Shown here: in pieces, positions 32,201 to 42,800 of the stretch | How the letters are laid out: the number at the start of each line of letters is the position of its first letter | How positions within the stretch are numbered: the first letter of the stretch is position 1 | Source of the DNA: Sanderia malayensis | Taxonomy: Eukaryota > Cnidaria > Scyphozoa > Semaeostomeae > Pelagiidae | Length of the DNA stretch: 64,000 nt | Assembly (NCBI GenBank): GCA_013076295.1 | Contig: RQOL01000718.1 | Location: 3,968,001 to 4,032,000, forward strand | Direction of reading: 5' to 3' | Translations under genes and position numbers: made by a program | The notes under the pieces: model-generated | Seen by the model: only the letters and a program-made list of their open reading frames with translations | What the model was told of the DNA's origin: nothing | Databases searched by the model: none

Positions 32201-32572
32201 CTTTATTGATTGGCTGCATCGTATAGCTTTTATTTTGCTTAAAATTGAACAATAATCAGGCTAAAATTTTGTTTTTGAAAATAAGCCACCGGGGGCTTAT
32301 TCGAGTATGGTATGCACACAACTTTGAGTTTCGCTTCCTCTATGCTTCAGACTTGACCTAATTTCAATCGACGACAAGAGGAGAAGAATTGTCTTTCCCC
32401 TAGTATTATAGGCTTGACTGCATATAAATGTTATTGATATCTGCTATCTGCTAAGCGTTTTTTCTTGTCTCTACAGATGGGTTACCTTGAAGATATCGAT
32501 TCTGAGGAGTTGCGCACGAAAGGAGAAATTGATTGGCTGCCAATAACTTACTTCGTCAGCAAGAAATCGTAA
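29234..32572 (+). CDS. UQCC1: Ubiquinol-cytochrome c reductase assembly factor 1
   Basis: Nine coding exons: 29234-29464, 29709-29807, 30261-30333, 30459-30516, 30808-30916, 31055-31135, 31555-31601, 31775-31847 and 32477-32572. Phases close and give 288 residues (human about 299). The first 75 residues are basic and variable, as in a mitochondrial presequence. The conserved ubiquinol-cytochrome c chaperone domain follows: CNLPDTFQSWFQVFHLHFW, RLKGEGKEGQIILRQM, MWQDVKERMKILG, EQFYGVTLSYNKG, AVWRNLFHNDKKVRRENL, KYIEAQMGYLEDIDSEEL and GEIDWLPI. Each aligns with human UQCC1. Known role: with UQCC2 it stabilises newly made cytochrome b for complex III assembly in the mitochondrial matrix. The start is the first ATG after a UTR acceptor. 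A CCGTAAAT-type MITE lies in the last intron. Confidence 0.95.
31190..31500. repeat. Degenerate CAGCTATTC / TGCAATATAT repeats
   Basis: Irregularly spaced copies of words such as TGCAATATTTTCAGCTATTT and CAGCAATATC fill the UQCC1 intron after exon 31135. The same words recur at 36380-36500, 36950-37520 and 38690-38775, and in reverse orientation at 39180-39310. Confidence 0.6.
32058..32310. mobile_element. MITE, CCGTAAAT family, copy 1
   Basis: About 253 bp, beginning CCGTAAATCCTGGAATAAGC and ending in its approximate inverse (GGGGCTTATTCGAGTATGG), with TA at both flanks. The body is shared with 58486-58757 (for example ATTGATTGGCTGCATCG), and a more diverged copy is at 60945-61183. It lies in the last UQCC1 intron. 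Confidence 0.85.
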
Positions 32573-33501
32573 AACGTCGAACACAGGGAACTAATGTATT
32601 ATGAATGTACACTATGCTCTCGCTTAATAACGAACCAAACATCTGTAGCTAATTGCAATAATAATTAACACATGGTCTAATAGACCATGTATTAATTATT
32701 AGGGAGGAGAGAAAGAATATAGACCAGGTGTATACTCTGTTTCTCCCACCTTCCAACAAAATGCCAAGCATTCATTCAATAGAATCTTGAATATAACAAT
32801 TCCTCTTCTGTATAACTGACTTTTAGATATAACAAACTAAGCACTTGGTCCCTTGGAAGGACTTTATTGGACGCTGTTTACCATTGAATAACCGAGCTTT
32901 CTTGGTTGTTTTCAACATGGTTTGTTGTATCGAGATTTGACTACAATAGGGGACAAACGGAACCCCACTTGTAAAGTTACAAAAAGGGCTTTATTCATTT
33001 TACACCCTTCCTAAAACAATGTTGTTTTCTCAAGCAGACCCCTATCATATGTTCTGAGTGATTTATTAATTCTGTCTATCTTCAATATCATATACTGTAC
33101 GTAGTATATTGCATAATGAATCTATGTAAATTATTATCTTTGTATGTTTTAATGTTTGACCAATTTTGTTTTCACGAAGATAAAGATATTTTCAGATATC
33201 CGGTACTATAGCTATGAAGCTCGTATTGCCACAAGTAAAATTTCTGCACTTGTGCAATTTGTGAAATTTGTGCATTTCTCTTAAATTATGGCACAGATCT
33301 TACGCTTCTACAGACCCCAGATATAAAATAAATTGACGGAATAAAGGCTCAAGACATTAAACTGTCATTGATGACAAGTTAAGAGGATGAGGGTAAAACG
33401 CATGCGTAGAACTGTCGGGGTTGAAAATAAACGTCATTCAATTCAATCAGAATTGGCGGCCAATATTTTTTTTGGCAACTGGATTTTTTTGAACAGAAGT
33501 G
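32573..33501. other. Intergenic: UQCC1 3' flank to TXNDC5-like promoter
   Basis: No coding exon is seen. A near-perfect 41-bp palindrome (32660-32700, arms with ACATGGTCTA) lies just downstream of UQCC1. The last 120 bp probably contain the promoter and 5' UTR of the next gene. Confidence 0.45.
32660..32700. repeat. Near-perfect short palindrome
   Basis: Arms of about 20 bases (AATAATTAACACATGGTCTA and its inverse with one mismatch) meet without a spacer. It may be a relic of a foldback element. Confidence 0.7.
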
Positions 33502-36500
33502 ATGGCTTGTGCATTCCAAACAACTTTTGTTTTTCTTCTTGTTTTTCTTGCATTTTTCGAAACAAAGACAGCTTTATCGTATACGCAAGTCGACTTCTCA
33601 AAGAATGTTCCACAAACTCCGCATTTCATTATGTTTTATGCGCCATGGTAAGTTCGTATTGCCAACAATTTCATTTGCTTTTTTTTGCAAGTGTGCAAAT
33701 TTTGTTGTTGTTGTCGTGAACTCACTTCACATGAAGACGAAATAATCAGAAAACCAAACTGTGTTTTTATACAGAATCAATCATGATAAATCATGCTCTC
33801 TATCTTTATCAACCTTGACTGAATTTATATTTGATATTTTAGTATATCATTTGATATTGTGTATTATATAATCTGTAGGTGCAGTGATTGTAAGAGAATG
33901 GTGCCTCTTTGGGACAAGTTATCTGAAATATACAGAAAGCTAAATTTTAATGCAAAGTGTGTAAAGGTGAGAATTTTGACAGGGAAAAACAATTTTTTTT
34001 TTATCTTTCTCCTTTGTTGGATGTTTAAGTATCTTTCTAAAGGTTTAACTCATATCTCATAAACACTCTTGTTCATGACATGACAAACCTTTGTTCTTAT
34101 TATGACAATCATTGAAGAGACAAATACAAACATATTTATAACCATAACTGGACATAAACATGTTTTTTACTTTTGATGAATTTGGTCTGATTTTGTGTGT
34201 CTCAATGTGTTGTATGTTGGTACGGTTGAGACATCTGTTACCTTGGACATTTACCATCTTGAATAAATGTCCATTTCCTTTGAGAATTCAAGTTAGCATT
34301 TATCAACTGAATAATAATTTGCCAAAAGCATTCCAACAATGTCCAAACATGACATTGCATACTAAGCTGCACTCTTTCCTTGGAAAGAGTGCAGCTTAGC
34401 TAACCTGAATTCCCAAAGGAAATGGACATTTATTCAAGATGGTAAATGTCCAAGGTAACAGATTTCTCAACCGTACCAACATACAACACATTGAGAGTAG
34501 ATGGAAATTGTTTAAGATTGTGAATGTACGAGATGTCAACTGTATTGCTTCTTTTTAAAGGTTGACTGCAGCGAAGAGACACCCCTTTGTGCTCAAGAAG
34601 ACATCAAGGCATACCCAACGTAAGTGTGCAAGTAAATTCATGTTAATTCTTTGGGCTTTGATTACTTTTGTTCCCTGTTTATTGACTGAAAACGACAGGC
34701 TTGGATTGTTTACACATGAGCATCAACTGTTGAATATGATGAAATAATTTGAGAGTTTCACAAGCATGCTGAGTATCTATCTGTTTTCTTTTATAGCTTG
34801 AGGTTCTTTAATGGCGAACAGAAGAAGACATATAGAGATGGCAGGAACGTTGCTGATTTTTTAAGATTCACAAAAGCAGAGCTTCATTATTCCGATACAG
34901 TGGTAAGGATTAAATGTTGTCTATTAAAACATTTTGTGGGCCGTTTGGGTATTTTGTTGTTTTGGATTCTTTCTGGACTTTTTGGCTAGCTTTTCGGTTT
35001 CACAATGTGCTATTTTGACCAGCTACTAGTTCAATTACAGTTCTCCATTGCATTTATGTTCATACTAATTATTTCTAGTTACCTACTCAATCTATCTTTA
35101 TCACTGTACTCTCGTCATGTTTAGTCAAATTAGAAATTTAAAAACACATGTAGAAACCTATATCTATTTTGAACAATCTGTAAGTTATTTCAATTGCTTA
35201 AGCCCACAGAATCTTTTTGGCCACCCAAACTAGCCTTATCTATTTTGCGATAATTGACGTTTTCCTATTTTAGGTTTTTTGTTAATATTTTATCTTGTCA
35301 CTTGTTTTGTTTTCAGATAGTTGATGATCAAGTTTTTGAGATTGGTGGAGCTCAATATGAAAGAGTAATGAAAGAAGGGCTAAGATTTGTCAATTTCTAT
35401 GCACCTTGGTAATTTGATGCCATATCTATCAATGTTAACACACCACAGACTATCTGTATTGTTTCGTTCAGATTGGCTATTTACTTGTTGTAACCCATTT
35501 ATCACAAATATAGTCAATATACAAAATTGAACATTTTTCTGTTCGTATAATTTTTGGAACTAATTCGTTAAGGTCCTTCTAATTTAATAACTTAATTGTT
35601 CGTTTAGTTTTTCTTTGTTTTTTCTCAGGTGCAAACATTGCCAGAGACTTGCTCCAATTTGGAAACGACTTTCTCAAGAACTACAGCATAATAAAGACAT
35701 ACAAATTGTCAAAGTATTCCAGCTTTTTCTCTATTGTTTATTATTTAGTATCAGTTGAGGTGCGTTCTTTTGGGACATTTGTCTCTTCCGAATTCGGAAA
35801 AAAGTAGAGTTCAGAGACTTCCGATCCATGACTCCAAAAAAATGCAACAGAAGAATTTCGAAGAATCTCCTCGAAGTCTCCAAAGTCTTCTTGCTCTGGA
35901 GACAGAAGAGTTTGGAGACTGCGAAGTCTGCGAATTTCTGGAGAATTGATCAAAAGAACGTGTTTTCCATCTCTCCAAAGTCTCCAGAAAAAGGAAGAGG
36001 CAAAAAAGTTCCCAAAATAATGCACCCCTCAGATCATTAAATTCGCACTGTTGATTTGTACGAGTAATTCAATTTGGCTTACGCAAACTCGTTTTATGTA
36101 TCCTACTTCTCATGAGATGTGCAGTGGATGATTTTTATAAGTATGCTTGGTACAGACAGTGCTCTTAAATATTTTCATACTTTATTTCGATTTTATTTGC
36201 AGGTAAATTGTGATGAGGAAAAAGAAATTTGCAATTTAAATAATGTCAATGCCTATCCATCATTGATAATGTTTCATCAAGGAATGCAGGTATGTGAACA
36301 AAATACAATTGAAACTTGAGATATTTAGTACACTTGATACATTTTAACAGCCATACCTATGCAATTCACGAAACTACGCAATTGATACAACTATCCTTGT
36401 ACAGTTTGCAGCTATTTTCATGCGATTTGTACAGCTATTCATGTGCCAGTTACCCAGCTATTTGCAAGACATCAGCTTTTCTTATCAATGTTTGGCTATT

Positions 36501-38960
36501 CTCGTGCAATTTATGACTGTGTTTTTATGGCCGGCACACGCCAGTTTCTCTGAAAAGCGCACAATTAATTATATACAACGCATTTAGATTGGCTCATTAA
36601 TGTTAGGGTTAAATATTATTATCACAAAATGTGACGCAATTTTTGCTTTTTCTCAGGTTATTCATTACCAAGGCGATCACTCCTTTGATGAGTTGCTGAG
36701 TTTTGCGAGACAAATGATACATAAATATGTTGTTGCTATGAGATACACGATTGGCGATGGGCCAAACCAGCCCGTGGCCGAAAATCAGGATTCATTTGAT
36801 TCTGATCCAATTTCAGCTCACGATGCACCAGATACAGCATTTAATGTGAGTTGAAGTTAGATGTTATAATGCATAATAATGATGCTGCTATAATAATGCT
36901 CTTAAGCTTAATAAATTGCCCTGTTACTGCTATCGTCTCAGAACATATTCTGACTATTCTGCTGACCAACCTTCCATTGTATGTTCAGCTTTGTTCTCTT
37001 GCAATGTCCCCAGTAAAGCGCTTGCGTACTTCAAGCATCTCCTTTGCCATATATCCAGCTGTTTTGCTGCACAGTTCTGAGCTCTTCCCTGGCAATATGT
37101 ATAATCATACTTTTGCAACAAATTCATCTATCCCCATACATGCAGCTTTATTTTACAATTTGTTCTCCTATCTCTCTGCAAATTTACAGCTATTATCTTA
37201 CAGTCTGTGTATATGGAACCATTCCTCTGCAATCTATCCAGCTAATTTTCCGTATTATGTGCAGCTTACCTTTGCATTCCATTGAGCTATTCCTCTGCAA
37301 TATATCCAGCTATTCTTCTCTAATTTATGTGGTTATGTTTCTGCAATATATCCAGCTATGATTCTGTAATTTATGTAGTTATGTGTCTTCAATATTTACA
37401 ATTATTTTCCTGCGATATTTTACAGTTATTTTTTTGCAATAGTCCAACCTTTCTTTTTCATTTTGTTCAGTTATTTCCTTGACATATATGCAGCTCTCTG
37501 CTTGTTATTTCTTTGCAATGTATCCACCTGTTTTCCTTTCTTACACCCAGCTGTCCTCTTGAGACACACCTTAACCCTCTTATTTTTCTAAAATAGTTTT
37601 ATATTTCTATTCCTCTGCACTATGTCTTGATCTAATTTCTTGTCTCCTTTTTTCATAGGAGGTAATCACCCTTGGTCAAGATACATTTGATCTCGCAGTG
37701 GATAGTGGAAAAACGTTTGTGTATTTCTTTGCGCCTTGGTGAGTTTCCTTTTTATCGATTTCTATTTTTGTCTGCTTTTCTGGAACAGTTTCTAATTTGT
37801 AATTGTTGTTGAAGATCGTATTGTTTTCATTTCTTATCCCAGGTGTAAATATTGCAAAGAATTCACTCCAATTTGGGAACAACTTGCTAATAAAGTGATC
37901 GAAAAAGGTCTGATGATTAAAATTGCAAAGGTGAGCTAATTTTTAATAATAATAATAATCTTATTGCTTGGAAGTTGGTTTGCCACCTGAACCGCAATTT
38001 GCCTGCACCTGCGCGCACTAAATTATTATTTTTCTTTGTTTTTATGTTGAATAAAATATAATAGATTTATTTTATTTAACTAAGTGAATTTAATATACAC
38101 TCATATATATATAAGTTATTGTGCATTCTCATATCCAATTATGTATACAATATCTTCAGTAGCACCCTAGTCTTTCGGGTATTGCACTGCCATGAGCCCT
38201 GGCGAGTACATATTAGATGAAGTCTAATTCTCGAGCATCATGGCGGAGCCGCTGAAATTTTTCGCATTGTATATTTATATACATTTGACGAAATTTTTTC
38301 TGCTATACAATTATATATTATATAATGTAGATTAAAGAAGATCATATAGTTATAATTGCAGGGATGTCAATGTTTTTACAACTAATCGACATTGAATTAT
38401 TATTTTTTATTTCATAGGTTGATTGTACTAAAGAGGGTACATTATGCAACCAACTAGGAGTAAGTTTTATAAGAAGTGGCCAATTCATTTGCAATACATC
38501 GAAATATTTATATGCAGTACAGTAAACACCCGCATATAAGAACAAGTGAATTAAGAACCTTCCAGGCTAAAGTCCCTGCTCAAAACAATAGAAGAGACAA
38601 TAGGCTATTGTATTTTAACAATAGGCTAGATGGAGAATTCACAGGTTCTTATACGTGGGTGTTACTGTATGTGCTGCTGTTTCAACGGAATATTTTAGCC
38701 ATTCTTATCTATTAAGTTTTGGAGCTATTCTTGTGCAATTTATCTCGTTATTTCCATGCAATATATATGGCTATAGGAAATTCTACTGACAGCAATTTAC
38801 ATGCTCTAAATTAAATGAATTTTCATTTCCTTCTCAGGTAACTGCTTTTCCTACTATCACTCTTTTCAAGTCAAGATTCAACACAGAACCTTATAAAGGA
38901 AACAGAAATATAGAGGACCTTTATCGATTTTTAAAACGTCATGAACACGATGAATTATAA
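33502..38960 (+). CDS. TXNDC5: TXNDC5-like ER protein with three thioredoxin domains
   Basis: Twelve exons: 33502-33647, 33879-33966, 34561-34619, 34797-34902, 35317-35408, 35629-35713, 36203-36289, 36657-36845, 37659-37738, 37843-37930, 38418-38459 and 38838-38960. Phases close at 394 residues. A signal peptide (about 1-25) is followed by three thioredoxin domains with active sites APWCSDC (C50/C53), APWCKHC (C165/C168) and APWCKYC (C312/C315). A linker rich in D, S and P precedes the third domain. The C-terminus is HDEL, an ER-retrieval signal. Known family role: protein disulfide isomerase in the ER (ERp46; fly Pretaporter). The usual family motif is CGHC, so the three variant CxxC sites are unusual. 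The neighbouring P4HA genes suggest shared secretory clients. Orthology with TXNDC5 rests on three domains plus the retention signal. Confidence 0.93.
34201..34495. repeat. Long imperfect inverted repeat (foldback) in TXNDC5-like intron
   Basis: The left arm 34201-34297 (CTCAATGTGTTGTATGTTGG at its outer end) is the near-exact inverse of 34402-34495. Inner arms CTAAGCTGCACTCTTTCC and their inverse pair around a 2-base loop at 34380-34381. About 65 bases on the left side are unpaired. It is probably a foldback MITE, in the intron between exons 33966 and 34561. Confidence 0.85.
35756..36030. mobile_element. MITE with GAGGTGCGTTCTTTTGGGAC ends
   Basis: Terminal inverted repeats of about 33 bp: GAGGTGCGTTCTTTTGGGAC at the left and the inverse of GAGGGGTGCATTATTTTGGG at the right, both followed inward by CTCTTCC or its inverse. 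The interior repeats AAGTCTCCAAAGTC and GGAGAC words. No exact target duplication is recognised; the style resembles hAT-like elements. It lies in the TXNDC5-like intron between 35714 and 36202. Confidence 0.75.
36950..37520. repeat. Degenerate CAGCTATTC / TGCAATATATC minisatellite-like tract
   Basis: Repeated words TGCAATATATCCAGCTATTC and GTAATTTATGTAGTTATG occur with irregular 22-30-bp spacing in the TXNDC5-like intron between 36846 and 37658. The same words appear in three other introns and a UQCC1 intron. Confidence 0.65.
38161..38262 (-). mobile_element. Headless fragment of the 7.8-kb SINE family
   Basis: Shares AGTACATATTAGATGAAGTC, GCATCATGG and GGAGCCGCTGAAAT with 7800-7885 in the same order and spacing. 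The tRNA-like head is missing. Confidence 0.7.
38520..38667. mobile_element. MITE with CAGTAAACACCCGCATATAA ends
   Basis: 148 bp flanked by TA. Left end CAGTAAACACCCGCATATAA; the right end is the inverse of CAGTAACACCCACGTATAAG. TA flanks and CAGTAA termini suggest a Tc1/mariner-type non-autonomous element. It lies in the last TXNDC5-like intron. Confidence 0.8.
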
Positions 38961-39853
38961 TGGGGTTTTGTTGTGATTTTAATTTAATAAGTTTCAGGCT
39001 CAATTGGAGAATATTTAACATGATTACAACAGTAAAAGAGTACGAGTTTTATGACTAAATGCTGAAAGTAGCTATGTGTATATTTAATGAATTTATAATG
39101 GGATTGAAGAAAGTTTTCGAGTTGGTTGATTCTTTCTTATGCTGTATACATGGAAATTGTAGAAAATCATCTTGCTTTTAGTTGCATATGTTTCTGAAGG
39201 AGGACTGGATATTTTGCAGAAGAATAGCTGCATTGAGGTTTTAGATGAATAGCTGGATTTACTGCAGAAAATAACTTTATATATCACAGAGAAATAGCTG
39301 GATATATTAAAGAGGTAAAGCTGACCGTATTGTAAAAGAATACACATTACTTTATAAGAACGTTTTTTCACCCCAGCGTTAGAACTTTCTTGGCTATTTT
39401 TTTAATTGTGCAAAATATTTATAAGCGTCCGGGCGCTTACTAGAGGAAATAAGGTAATACATACCCTACAATACATACCCTACAATACATACCCTACAAT
39501 ACATACCCTACAATACATACCTTACAATACATACCCTACAATACATACCCTACAATACATACCCTACAATACATACCCTACAATACATACCCTACAATAC
39601 ATACCCTACAATACATACCCTACAATAAAAACCCTACAATACATACTCTGCTATACATAACCTACAATACATAACCTACGATACATGTACAGTTGATTTA
39701 TTACATAGGGACGCTTATTGTTGACATAATTATGATAAATTATTACTTCGCGAGGTTGTTTTATTTTGGCCTACGGCAATCATGTAAGAGTGTTTGACTC
39801 ACTTGAGGCATACTTTAATTTGGGGTGCTTGTGGCCACAGCATTGGTGCAAAA
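38961..39853. other. Intergenic: TXNDC5-like 3' flank, minisatellite, P4HA-A promoter side
   Basis: Contains reverse-oriented GAATAGCTG words (39180-39310), the 14-bp minisatellite (39455-39690) and the likely promoter and 5' UTR of the first P4HA gene. No coding exon is seen. Confidence 0.5.
39455..39690. repeat. 14-bp minisatellite CATACCCTACAATA
   Basis: About 16 nearly identical copies from 39459 to about 39685, with substitutions only in the last few. The long open frame through it on the plus strand is a repeat artefact. Confidence 0.95.
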
Positions 39854-42800
39854 ATGATCCAGAACTATTTATCGATAGCGGTTGTATTTATAATTATCAA
39901 TTTCTTGGATATAAAATGCGATTTATTCACGTCGACAGCAAATATGGAGTCGCTAGTTTCAACAGAACAAGACTTGGCCTCCGCTCTTCACCGTTATCTC
40001 GAGACTGAGCAGAAAAGGTTGACCGTTTTGAAGCAATTTCTGGAAAGAACCGAGTCTACACTAGAACAGGTTAATAAAACTAGTGCAGGAAAATTCGTTG
40101 GCAATCCTATCAACTCCTATTTGATGTTAAAAAGGTTCTCTGTCGACTGGAAAAACCTGGAAGACTTGGTGACTGCCGATTACTCCGAAGGTAATGGCCT
40201 AAAATTGTTTGTTTGTTTTTGTTGGAATTTTGATATAATAGTCCTTACAGGAAGCTTGAAGTGGTTGTTAATCTGAATATATCCTCATATATGTATTATT
40301 TTAAAGCTAAGTTTTTTAAATTAGAGAGAATATCTGGGTTTTGCCTTGGGTACCAACATATATGATATATCATATATTCTGCTTTCTCGTGACTGTGGTT
40401 TTGAATGAAATCCAAAGCAAACATGATTGTTATCACGTCTCACAATTTTTCCCGGAGGCCGGAGGTGTAACGTGCTCATCTCCACATACATCGGTTGTGA
40501 AATTTTCTCAGCTTTTTGGGGCGGGGATTGTCGTTTTCAGGGCGTATAATCCATCTGTTGGGGGTAAAAACAAATATTGCAACCAACTGGGTGTTTATTA
40601 AACTATTTGCAGCCTTTTTTCAAAAGAATGTCATTATTTCTATTCAATAAACGTTTCTATTTTTAAATTTCCATTGTATGTGGCAATTTTTAGCCGTCAC
40701 GGTGTGAGGCGCCTAATGGAGAAGTCATTTTGGAGAACCGATTAGTACTGCTCTCTTTTGAAGCACATAACCCCCACATAACCCATAAAAAGAAATGTTT
40801 GCATGTGCGAATTGTTTCACACAGGGGTGGGGGCGCTTATTATTTTGCATTAACATGAGGGGCGTTTATTAAAGTGGCATTTAAGAGACATTAGGCGTTA
40901 AAGTTTGTGATTCCTGCGGCTGAAACTTGGAACAATCGATTGGAATGTTGATTGAAATGAAATAGAGTGTGGAAAGGAATTAATTACTGGAATGGAATCG
41001 TGGAATGACATGGAGTAACACTATATTTAGGAATGCGTATAGCACTGCCATTTGCATCCAATATTTTACCGAAATCATGCTAGTAAAACTTCATTACATA
41101 TATCCCTATCTACCGTATTTGTAATTTTGTAATAATGTAATTACGTAATTAAATATGAAGATTAATTTAATTTGCAGAGGTGATGTCGAAAATTGAGACA
41201 GCCCGGCCTCGCTTTCCATCGAGCGATGACTTCCACGGAGCAATGGATGCCATATTTAGGCTTCAAAACACGTATCATTTGGTAGCGGACAAACTCGCAG
41301 ATGGAGTTGTTCCAGGTATTGAGAAATCAACAACTTTGTCAATGGCTGATATTTTTGAGCTTGGCAGACACGCGTATGAGCGGAAAGATTGGTTTCATAC
41401 AAAAGGTTGGATGCATGCTTGTCTCAAAAGGCTAGGAAGAGATTTGTCCAAAGATGGAGTAACGAAATTCGATGTTCTTGATCATCTTGCCATTGCCGAA
41501 TACAACGTAAGGCCTTTATTATTTTCATAAAGCCTTGTATCCATATAGTCGTTGAGGGTCGTTGAGGGTTCCTGAAAGGATTAAAAATCACACAGAGACA
41601 TTGTCCAAATTTGATTTTAATTCATTGAGCGACCCCCAACGACCCTCAACGACTATATGGAAACCAGGCTTAACTATAAAATTGTTAAGGGGTGGAATAT
41701 TTTCGCGCTTTTGACGGATATTAGCAAACGTTTGTTACGCGAAAATGTTATTTTAAACTCAAACGAATTTCTTATCCCTCTCTTTCCTTGACATCATATC
41801 GAGACTTAATTTTACGCCATTATTTGCTTGACATCATATCAAGGCTTTTGCTGCACGTGATTTGTGGGCGTCTTGATTGGCTAATTGCTGTTTTGTGTTG
41901 TTGTGTTGTTGCAGAGAGGAAACCTGAAGCGAGCTCTACGGGCAACGAAAGTAATGAAGAAAATAGGTAATTAACGACCATGTGATTTTCGCAAATTTCT
42001 TTTTTTATGCTTTATCAATGCTGCAAGATGTCTGTGGCTCAAAGGCTAAGATGTTAACAAGTTTCTCCATGAAGTTGACTTTTTTCTGTTCAAGGAGCCA
42101 TTGATATAAATCTTTCTCTGTATTTATTTAATTCTTTTGGTTTTGGTATGCATTCAAGTTTGTGTAATTCGAACTCGCTGGTGAAATATCCAGAAAATTC
42201 GAGAATTTCAACAGTTTCAAGGACTCCACTCGGGTTGGATAAAGTTCTATTCACACCAGTTCAAAATATGCAGATTAAATTGTAGTTGCGATATACTTTA
42301 AAGATTAGAATGTTTCTTTGAGGTTTTTAATTGAAAGTGAAAGTATCAATGTACTTTGAGCTCAAAATGTGAAGTTCTAGCTGGGGAGTTTTGTCCGCCA
42401 TTTTGCTGGAGGGTGGCTGGCTAGAAATTTTTGCTTCACCCGCTATACAGAGGGAGTATCGGCCGTTAGCACTCTAGATTATCTTATATCTCTATGAAGC
42501 TAATAGTGTTTTATGGAAAAGAGTGAAAGAAATTTGATGGATGTTGGTTGATCTTATCCTTGATGTGGAAAATTCTTTCATTTAATTAATGTAAACAACG
42601 TGGCCCCCGTATTTTATGCCATCTTGATTCAATTATATAGTAATGTGATAAAGTTAGCGAGTGTAAACAGACCATGTTTTCTTTTCCCAGATCCCAGTAA
42701 TGCACGTGTAGACAGTAATCTAGAGTTTTACCAATATGGCCTCGATTCTATGCAAAAGACAGGCAAACGAGGCGACACGGGATCTATACAGGACGTTAAG

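Noticed and set aside
39406..39660. Plus-strand open frame of 84 codons
   Set aside because: It reads through the 14-bp minisatellite; the protein is only a repeat of NTYPTIHTLQYIPY-type words.
39455..39690. CRISPR array
   Set aside because: The repeats are contiguous 14-mers with no spacers, in a eukaryotic genome.
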